Below are positions 58,906 through 64,000 of a stretch of 64,000 nt of DNA, one piece after another; position 1 is the first letter of the stretch; the number at the start of each line of letters is the position of its first letter. The notes below the pieces were generated by a model, which was given only the letters and a program-made list of their open reading frames with translations, was not told the DNA's origin and did no database searches. The translations under genes and the position numbers were made by a program. The DNA is taken from the NCBI RefSeq assembly GCF_002261335.1, contig NZ_NEVL01000001.1, positions 248,001 to 312,000 of the forward strand, written 5' to 3'. The stretch is from Bordetella genomosp. 1. GTDB taxonomy: Bacteria; Pseudomonadota; Gammaproteobacteria; Burkholderiales; Burkholderiaceae_B.

Positions 58906-58931
58906 AAAGAGGCCGCTCGCGCGGCCTCTTT
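58906..58931 (-). terminator. Rho-independent terminator of the GntP permease
   Basis: Stem AAAGAGGCCGC / GCGGCCTCTTT with loop TCGC, 19 bases beyond the permease stop on the minus strand, continuing into a T-rich tail (TTTTCG). It is symmetric, so it may also stop transcription from the other side. Confidence 0.8.
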
Positions 58932-58950
58932 CGCATTCGGAAATGCGGCG

Positions 58951-60357
58951 TCAGAAGCTGCCGAACAGGGTGCCGAGCGTGATCACCAGCACCAGCGCCG
59001 GCAGCGGCACGAGAATGGTCACGGTGGCGATGTCGCGATACGACTGGCGATGATTGAGCTTGCAGATCGCCAGCAGCGTGATGATGGCGCCGCAGTGCGG
59101 CAGCGTGTCCATGCCGCCGGCAGCCATCACGGCCACGCGGTGCAGCAGCTCGGGGCTGATGCCCGCCGCGTTGGCCATGGCCAGGTAATCGGCGCCCAAT
59201 GTCTGGAGCGCGATGCTCAGGCCGCCCGACGACGAGCCCGTGATGCCGGCCAGGATGTTCATGGCGATGGCCTCGGAGATCAGTGGGTTGTGCGGCGAGA
59301 CGTTCAGCACCGCGTCGCGGATGATGGCGAACCCGGCCAGGCTGGCGATGACGGCGCCGTAGCCCACTTCGGAGGCGGTGTTGAACAGCGGCAGCATGAA
59401 GCCGAAGATGCCCTTGTTGACGCTCTCCTTCAGGTCGGTCCAGCGGCCAAGTCGCAACAGCACGAGCGCCAGGCAGGCGACGGCCAGCGCGATGATGAGC
59501 GACCACAGGCCGACGACCTTCTGCGGATCCATGTTGGCGAAGCGTTCGCCGAGGAACGAGAAGTCGACCGACGGGAATACGACGTAGGTGAACAGCGCGT
59601 TGATGCCGACCACCAGCAGCAGCGGCAGCAGGGCCAGCGGCACGGGCATGACCGACCAGCGTCCGTGGCTGGCCGGCTGTTCGGGCTGGGCCTGTTCTTC
59701 GTGCTCCGGATGCTCGCCAAAGCCCTCGCCCTTGGCGCGCGCTTGCGCCGCGCGGCGTTGCAGCCACCACAGACCGCCCGCGAACATGAAGCAGGCGGCG
59801 ATCAGGCCCAGGCCCGGCGCGGCGAAGACGTTGGTGCCGAAGTAGGGAATGGGGATGGCGTTCTGGATCGAGGGCGTGCCGGGCAGCGCCGTCATCGTGA
59901 ACGTGAAGGCGCCCAGCGCGATGGTGGCGGGAATCAGGCGTTTGGGCACATTCGCGGCCTTGAACAGGCTCACCGCCACGGGATAGAGCGCGAACGCGAC
60001 CACGAACAACGACACGCCGCCATAGGTGAGCAGGCTGCAGGCGACGACCACCGAGACCATGGCACGGCGTTCTCCCAGGCTCTGCACGATCCAGCGCGCC
60101 AGCGTATTGGCCGCGCCGGAGTCGGCCATCAGTTGCCCGAACAACGATCCGAGCAGAAAGATCGGCAGGAACTGCAGCACATAGCCGCTGAGCGCGGTCA
60201 TGAAGGTGGAGGTGTAGATGGGAAGCAGGAAACTGCCGTCGCCCGAAAGCACCACCGCCAACAGTCCCATCACGGGCGCCAGCAGCAGCACCGTGACGCC
60301 GCGGTAGGCGAAATACATCAATAGCGCCAATGAAATGACGATGGCCAGCATACCCAT
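58951..60357 (-). CDS. GntP-family gluconate/carboxylate permease
   Basis: A 468-aa inner-membrane permease with about 12-14 hydrophobic segments. It matches the GntP family: LLMYFAYRGVTVLLLAPVMGLLAV, LQFLPIFLLGSLFGQLMADSGAANTLARWI, YGGVSLFVVAFALYPVAVSLF, TFTMTALPGTPSIQNAIPIPYFGT, NTASEVGYGAVIASLAGFAII, ITGSSSGGLSIALQTLG and AVMAAGGMDTLPHCGAIITLLAICKL. ATG 60357 follows AGGAGG at 8 bases. It imports a sugar acid or a hydroxycarboxylate by proton symport. No kinase or dehydratase partner is adjacent. The GMDTLPHCGAI motif marks the D-lactate/3-hydroxybutyrate-like branch often found without a gluconate kinase. Confidence 0.9.
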   Translation of the reverse strand: MGMLAIVISLALLMYFAYRGVTVLLLAPVMGLLAVVLSGDGSFLLPIYTSTFMTALSGYVLQFLPIFLLGSLFGQLMADSGAANTLARWIVQSLGERRAMVSVVVACSLLTYGGVSLFVVAFALYPVAVSLFKAANVPKRLIPATIALGAFTFTMTALPGTPSIQNAIPIPYFGTNVFAAPGLGLIAACFMFAGGLWWLQRRAAQARAKGEGFGEHPEHEEQAQPEQPASHGRWSVMPVPLALLPLLLVVGINALFTYVVFPSVDFSFLGERFANMDPQKVVGLWSLIIALAVACLALVLLRLGRWTDLKESVNKGIFGFMLPLFNTASEVGYGAVIASLAGFAIIRDAVLNVSPHNPLISEAIAMNILAGITGSSSGGLSIALQTLGADYLAMANAAGISPELLHRVAVMAAGGMDTLPHCGAIITLLAICKLNHRQSYRDIATVTILVPLPALVLVITLGTLFGSF

Positions 60358-60604
60358 CCTGCGATCCTCCTTTTTTATGTTGAAGGCAGATGATCGCAGG
60401 AATTTGCTGCAGTGCGCCAGTCGCATGTCCTGGAGCTTTGGCTGGCAATGTGCCGGTTGGCGCGAAGCCCTTGGCGAAGGGCGATCGCGACGCTCCGTTG
60501 GGCGACGGCGCAAGTCGGACGAGGCAACGACAGCCGCCCGACCCGCGCTGCCTGAGGCGAACGCCGCGACCCAGGCCCTGCCTCCTGCCCGTCGCGCCAA
60601 GCCG

Positions 60605-60906
60605 ACCACCCATGGTGACGGCCGCCCCAGATACCGTCCTACTGGTGTCAGACTGCATTTATCCCGGGCCAGCGGTCCGTGGTGCGGCTCGGCCTGGCAG
60701 AAAAATGTAGTCTGACACCTTTGTTTAAAAATGCAGTCTGACACCTTTGTTTTCAAGCGGACCACCCATGATGACGGCCGCCTCAGATATCGTCCTACTG
60801 GTGTCAGACTGCATTTATCGCGGGCCAGCGATTCGTGGTGCGGCTCGGCCTGGCAGAAAAATGTAGTCTGACACCTTTGTTTAAAAATGCAGTCTGACAC
60901 CTTTGT
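60605..60906. repeat. REP-like repeat cluster C within a 156-bp tandem duplication
   Basis: Two head-to-tail units with a period of 156 bp start at ACCACCCATG (60605 and 60761). Each holds one plus copy of GGTGTCAGACTGCATTT (60644-60661; 60800-60817) and two inverted copies (60701-60723 and 60727-60749; 60857-60879 and 60883-60905). Units differ at only a handful of bases. The cluster occupies much of the 563-base divergent gap between the GntP gene and the tautomerase gene; the rest (60358-60604) shows no gene. Confidence 0.88.
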
Positions 60907-60920
60907 TTGGGAGCGCGGGT

Positions 60921-61328
60921 ATGCCGTTGCAGCGGTTTGATGTGATCCGGGGCAGGAGCGATGCGGCGTTGCGGGCGGTGCTGGATGCCGCGCATGAGGC
61001 ACTGGTCGAGGCGTTCAAGGTGCCGGCGTCGGAGCGCTATCAGTGCGTGACGCAGCATGCGCCGGGGGAGTTGGTGGTGGGCGACAGCGGTCTGGGATAT
61101 CAGCGTACCGACAAGCTCGTGCTGCTGTCGGTGGTGACGCGCATGCGCACGACCACGGAGAAGGTGGCGTTCTATCGGGCGCTGGTGCGCAACCTGCAGG
61201 CGCGCTGCGGGATCGCGCCCGATGACGTGGTGGTGTCGGTGGTGGAGAACAACCACGCGGACTGGTCGTTCGGCCGCGGCCGTGCGCAATACCTCACGCA
61301 CGAGGTGCGGCACGTCGACAGCGATTGA
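60921..61328 (+). CDS. Tautomerase-superfamily protein
   Basis: A 135-aa protein. ATG 60921 places Pro directly after Met (MPLQRFDVIRGRSDAALRAVLDAAHEALVEAFKVPASERYQCV), as required for the catalytic Pro-1 of the tautomerase superfamily. QHAPGELVVGDSGLGYQRTDKLVLLSVVTRMRTTTEKVAFYRALVRNLQARCGIAPDDVVVSVVENNHADWSFG matches the longer two-domain subfamily with a conserved ENNHxDWSFG. The frame is open 6 codons upstream, but those would destroy the N-terminal Pro. The function is an isomerase or dehalogenase of unknown substrate. It lies 16 bases after repeat cluster C. Confidence 0.85.
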   Translation: MPLQRFDVIRGRSDAALRAVLDAAHEALVEAFKVPASERYQCVTQHAPGELVVGDSGLGYQRTDKLVLLSVVTRMRTTTEKVAFYRALVRNLQARCGIAPDDVVVSVVENNHADWSFGRGRAQYLTHEVRHVDSD

Positions 61329-61491
61329 CGGGTCCGGCCGCTGCGATGTGCCCGTTGCCGTATGACGGCGTCCGGCCGCTGCGATGTGCCAGTTGCCGTA
61401 TGACGGGTTCGGCCGCTGCGATGTGCCAGTTGCCGCATGACGGCGTCCGGTCGCTGCGATGTGTCAATTGTCGTATGACGGCGTCGGGCAG
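61326..61491. repeat. Tandem repeat with 37/38-bp units (75-bp double unit)
   Basis: Four and a fraction copies of a unit TGACGGCGTCCGGCCGCTGC + GATGTGCCAGTTGCCGTA occur in tandem at 61326, 61363, 61401, 61438 and 61476. Spacings alternate 37 and 38 bases, so two units equal exactly 25 codons and one plus-strand frame stays open through it. I see no sign that it is translated. It starts at the tautomerase stop codon. Confidence 0.85.
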
Positions 61492-61594
61492 TGGTGAGGG
61501 GCCGCTTCAGGTCGAAAGCCGGCAGACCCGCACCCAGCGCCACTCAGGCACGCAGGCCGGTGCGCAGGCCGGCGCCGCGGCCCGCCACGCCGGT

Positions 61595-61906
61595 TCAGGC
61601 GGCCGGATCGATGTCCTTGACGCGCAGGGTGAGCGGGCGCAGCTTCGACCACAGCCACAGGCCCAGCGCGGTGCTCGTGCCCACGATCAGCGTGACGGCG
61701 GTGGCGATGATGAAGCCGATCACGGGGCTCATCAGCAGGGCATTGAAGCCCTGCAGGGTCTGGCCGTTCCATTGGATCGAGCCCAGGCCGGCGAAGGTGC
61801 CGAGGGCGCACAGGATCGCGAACGGGATCCAGGCCAGGTACTGGCCGATGGCGATGAGCTTGAATACGGACTTGAAGCTGAGCTTGCGGATCTGGATGTC
61901 GCGCAC
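61595..61906 (-). CDS. Small membrane protein, 103 aa
   Basis: A 103-aa protein with two membrane segments (FKLIAIGQYLAWIPFAILCALGTFAGLG and SPVIGFIIATAVTLIVGTSTALGLWLWS) and charged ends (MRDIQIRKLSFKS and KLRPLTLRVKDID). The family is not recognised but resembles small permease-like proteins of Alcaligenaceae. No operon partner is clear: the neighbour downstream on the minus strand is the tandem repeat, and upstream is a 287-base gap. Confidence 0.75.
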   Translation of the reverse strand: MRDIQIRKLSFKSVFKLIAIGQYLAWIPFAILCALGTFAGLGSIQWNGQTLQGFNALLMSPVIGFIIATAVTLIVGTSTALGLWLWSKLRPLTLRVKDIDPAA

Positions 61907-62193
61907 GGCGTCTCCGGGTAATCAGGGTTGAGCAGGGGTTCGGTGCGGGCGAGTATATCGAAGCGCGCACATCGAGGCGCGGCCGCCCGACGTCTGCGCG
62001 GGCCTCGATGCCTGCGCGTGCAACCATCCCGACACACGCCGGCGCGTGCGCCCGAAGCCCTCGCGCCGCACACCGATGGATGCGCATGCGTCCATGCCGA
62101 GACGCATCGATACCCGCGGTTGCCGCCGCGATGCAGCCGATCGGTGCGCACGCAACCACCCTGCGCACCCCGGCGCGCCCGGCCGAGCGGCGC
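61907..62193. other. Gap between two minus-strand genes
   Basis: No gene seen. GCGCGTGCAACC (about 62014) and GTGCGCACGCAACC (about 62151) resemble the recurring TTGCGCGCGCAA element. Confidence 0.3.
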
Positions 62194-63024
62194 TCAGCCG
62201 CCGTCGAGCGGGCTGTCCTGCGCGACCGCGGTGATCGGGATCAGGAACTGGCCGTCCTCCAGCGGGAAGGTGTAGCGGTTCCGCTCGCGCTTGACGACGC
62301 TCTCGACGCACTTGCCGTCCTGCATCTCGGCGCGGGTTTCTTCGACGGTGTCCGTGCCTTCCATGTTGCGGCCGGCCATGGCCAGGGTCATGCGCTGGCG
62401 GATGAACTCGCCCTCGCACTGCGTGTCCCATTCGCCGCTGAAGCTCGCGACGGCGACGCCGTCGAGCACCAGCCGCAGCGTGTCGCCTTCCGGCAGGAAC
62501 AGTCGCAGGCTGGTCTGCTGCATGGGGTTGGGCTGCGAGGTGTTGCTGCGCGCGATGCGCACGCCGAAGGCGCGCTTGCCGGCGACGGTGTAGCGCGCCG
62601 TGTCGAGCGTCAGCGCGTTGAGCCGGATCGCGTCCTGCGAGAGCAGGCCGGTCATGCGCAGCGAGTGCCGCACCTTCAGGGTGGCGCTGTCGAGCACATA
62701 GACGCCCAGGTCGCCGGCCCTGCTGTCGTTGCTCTCGGGCACGTCCTCCAGCAGCGGCACGGCCGCGAGCAGCAGCGATTCGTCGGCCGGCCAGACCTTG
62801 CAGACCACCGCGGGGGTGCTGTCCGACGCGCTGGCGGAGATGGGCGCCACGGTGTGGCCGTCGCCCAGCCGCACGCGGCCGTCGGGCGCGGGGGCTTCGG
62901 CGCCGGGGTAGAGGGCGCGCAGGACGTCGAAGGCCTGCGGGCAGGGATTGGCGGCCTGCGCCGCCGGCGCGGCAGCCGCGGTCAGGAGGGTGGCCAGCAA
63001 CGCGGCGAGGCGGAGTCGGGTCAT
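62194..63024 (-). CDS. Periplasmic protein, unknown, 276 aa
   Basis: A 276-aa exported protein with a Sec signal (LAALLATLLTAAAAPAAQAAN). It has a Cys-containing start (NPCPQAFDVLRALYPGAEAP), AVVCKVWPADESLLLAAVPLLE, SLRLFLPEGDTLRLVLDGVAVASFSGEWDTQCEGEFIRQRMTL and MAGRNMEGTDTVEETRAEMQDGKCVESVVKRERNRYTFPLEDGQFLIP. Four Cys residues in the mature part suggest disulfides. It is rich in beta-strands. No family recognised. It is divergent from the 87-aa gene across a region containing a run of 11 G. Confidence 0.75.
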   Translation of the reverse strand: MTRLRLAALLATLLTAAAAPAAQAANPCPQAFDVLRALYPGAEAPAPDGRVRLGDGHTVAPISASASDSTPAVVCKVWPADESLLLAAVPLLEDVPESNDSRAGDLGVYVLDSATLKVRHSLRMTGLLSQDAIRLNALTLDTARYTVAGKRAFGVRIARSNTSQPNPMQQTSLRLFLPEGDTLRLVLDGVAVASFSGEWDTQCEGEFIRQRMTLAMAGRNMEGTDTVEETRAEMQDGKCVESVVKRERNRYTFPLEDGQFLIPITAVAQDSPLDGG

Positions 63025-63078
63025 GACGTGGGGCTCGGTCGGGGCGATGGGCCATTTTAGGGGCGGAACGACCGGTGC

Positions 63079-63089
63079 GGGGGGGGGGG
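63079..63089. repeat. Poly-G tract in a divergent promoter region
   Basis: Eleven consecutive G residues lie 55-65 bases upstream of the 276-aa gene and 73-83 bases upstream of the 87-aa gene. Homopolymer tracts of this length in promoters are prone to slippage and can switch expression. TATGAT at 63133-63138 is a possible -10 for the plus-strand gene. Confidence 0.75.
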
Positions 63090-63161
63090 CTGCGACAATG
63101 GGCGGCGCGCCGGGCCGGCCCCGGATTACGCTTATGATTGCGCACCCTGTCAGGAATCCCC

Positions 63162-63425
63162 ATGAACAAATTCGATCTTCAGAAGAACAAGGCCCTCAAG
63201 CTGGCCGGCCAGTTGAAGCAGGAAGGCACCCCCGGCCGCTTCGCCGGCGACGCCCTGCTGGACCGCCGCGAACAGCGCAAGCTGGACCAGGCCGCCGGCC
63301 TGGTGCCGTTCCCCGTCAAGCTGGCCCAGACCCAGGCCGACCGCCTGCGCGCGCTGGCGCAGGAACGCGGCATCTCCACCAATGAGCTGGTGGGCGAGCT
63401 GCTGCAGAAAGCGCTGGACGCCTGA
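63162..63425 (+). CDS. Small protein with ribbon-helix-helix-like C-terminus, 87 aa
   Basis: An 87-aa protein starting at ATG 63162 ([42 protein letters not shown]). The second half ([37 protein letters not shown]) looks like the strand-helix-helix of Arc/MetJ/CopG-type DNA-binding proteins. If so it may be a regulator or antitoxin-like protein, but no toxin gene is adjacent. It lies 4 bases before the DUF188 gene, so the two are cotranscribed. The frame upstream of 63162 lacks family character. Confidence 0.7.
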   Translation: MNKFDLQKNKALKLAGQLKQEGTPGRFAGDALLDRREQRKLDQAAGLVPFPVKLAQTQADRLRALAQERGISTNELVGELLQKALDA

Positions 63426-63429
63426 GTCC

Positions 63430-63903
63430 ATGCACATCTGGGTCGACGCCGACGCCTGCCCCGCGGTCATCAAGGACATTCTGTTCCGGGCCGCGCAACG
63501 CTGGCAGGTGCCGCTCACGCTGGTGGCCAACCAGATGCTGCGCACGCCGCCGTCGCCGCTGATCCGCGCGGTGCAGGTGCCGCGCGGCTTCGACGTGGCC
63601 GACGCACACATCGCGCAGCATGCCGAGGCCGGCGACCTGGTCATCACCGGCGACATCCCGCTCGCGGCCGACGTGCTCGCCAAGGGCGCGATGGCGCTGA
63701 ATCCGCGCGGCGAGCGCTATTCGCCGGAAACCATCCGCGAGCGGCTCGCCGTGCGCGACATGATGGAAGAGCTGCGTGCCAGCGGCGTCGACACCGGCGG
63801 CCCCTCGGCCTTCAGCCAGGCCGATCGCAAGGCCTTCGCCAATCAGCTCGACGCCCTGCTGCTGCGCCAGTCGCGGCAGGCGCCCCGGCCGGCCGCCACC
63901 TGA
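63430..63903 (+). CDS. YaiI/YqxD family protein (DUF188)
   Basis: A 157-aa cytoplasmic protein of the DUF188 family: [88 protein letters not shown] and [15 protein letters not shown]-type text at the end. The two Asp of DADACP and the ITGDIPLA motif make a PIN-like putative nuclease site. Function not established. It starts 4 bases after the stop of the 87-aa gene, whose product is the natural partner by operon structure. Confidence 0.93.
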   Translation: MHIWVDADACPAVIKDILFRAAQRWQVPLTLVANQMLRTPPSPLIRAVQVPRGFDVADAHIAQHAEAGDLVITGDIPLAADVLAKGAMALNPRGERYSPETIRERLAVRDMMEELRASGVDTGGPSAFSQADRKAFANQLDALLLRQSRQAPRPAAT

Positions 63904-63909
63904 AGCCGC

Positions 63910-64000
63910 CTAGGCCAGCCGCACCAGATCGGTGAAAGCGTTGCCGGTTGCCTGCGCAACCGGTTCCAGCGCCAGCAGCAGCGTCTGTGCCTCCAGCCTT
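63910..64000 (-). CDS. C-terminal end of an unidentified protein (cut by window edge)
   Basis: The minus strand reads RLEAQTLLLALEPVAQATGN and then AFTDLVRLA before a TAG stop (63912-63910), in good codon use and convergent with the DUF188 gene. Only about 29 residues are inside the window; they look helical and do not identify a family. Confidence 0.55.
   Translation of the reverse strand, partial: RLEAQTLLLALEPVAQATGNAFTDLVRLA

Noticed and set aside
54134-60906. The repeats as a CRISPR array
   Set aside because: Copies occur in both orientations at uneven spacing, without uniform spacers or cas genes.
60903-60920. Six-codon upstream extension of the tautomerase
   Set aside because: It would remove the N-terminal catalytic proline that the next ATG restores, and it begins inside the repeat cluster.

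Overview
The window looks like chromosomal DNA of a Bordetella/Achromobacter-type betaproteobacterium (Alcaligenaceae). The grounds are very high GC, a Bug-family (TctC) binding protein and TctBA transporter, a DUF4148 protein, FecI/FecR/TonB iron-signalling cassettes, and CesT-type type III secretion chaperones. The species assignment is inferred. I see no rRNA, tRNA, CRISPR array, phage or intact insertion sequence. The only mobile-looking material is three intergenic clusters of an 18-22 bp REP-like repeat and one duplicated gene-start segment.

Layout. 1-785: an iron-type fecI/fecR pair cut by the left edge. 943-9853: an unknown 428-aa gene, then a plus-strand organosulfur-type operon (outer-membrane protein, two DUF1254/DUF1214 proteins, periplasmic arylsulfatase). 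That operon sits between two copies of the same gene-start/promoter segment and beside a remnant of an alkylsulfatase gene. 9901-13567: two DUF202 membrane proteins, a metallo-hydrolase, and a Bug protein divergent from a LysR regulator. 13586-16478: a MocR regulator divergent from a BenE benzoate transporter. 16481-21519: a sigma-54 two-component pair divergent from tctBA.

22194-35026: a tightly spaced minus-strand block with a 393-aa membrane protein, DUF3300, DUF2950, two DUF1254 proteins, a diguanylate cyclase, a DUF4239 protein, an outer-membrane protein and a CPA2 antiporter, headed by a divergent AraC regulator. 35631-40749: an SdsA-type alkylsulfatase, then mesX-mesD (oxygen-dependent, folate-independent methionine synthase) and a flavin reductase. 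40844-44924: fecI-fecR-TonB siderophore receptor. 45025-47891: PanE-like reductase, lipoprotein, soluble chemoreceptor. 48291-52153: three tandem CesT-type chaperones and an 821-aa unrecognised candidate type III substrate. 52417-63903: DUF2231 plus sorbosone-dehydrogenase-like pair, DUF4148, alpha/beta hydrolase, diguanylate cyclase, GntP permease, tautomerase, small unknown proteins and a YaiI/DUF188 protein. A further partial gene reaches the right edge.

Recurring themes are sulfur acquisition (arylsulfatase, alkylsulfatase, MesD/MesX), four DUF1254 proteins in two unrelated operons, iron sensing, and an orphan type III secretion cargo locus. The most interesting items are that cargo locus, the nine-gene DUF block with its AraC gene, the duplicated segment flanking the sulfatase operon, and the GGTGTCAGACTGCATTTT repeat clusters.
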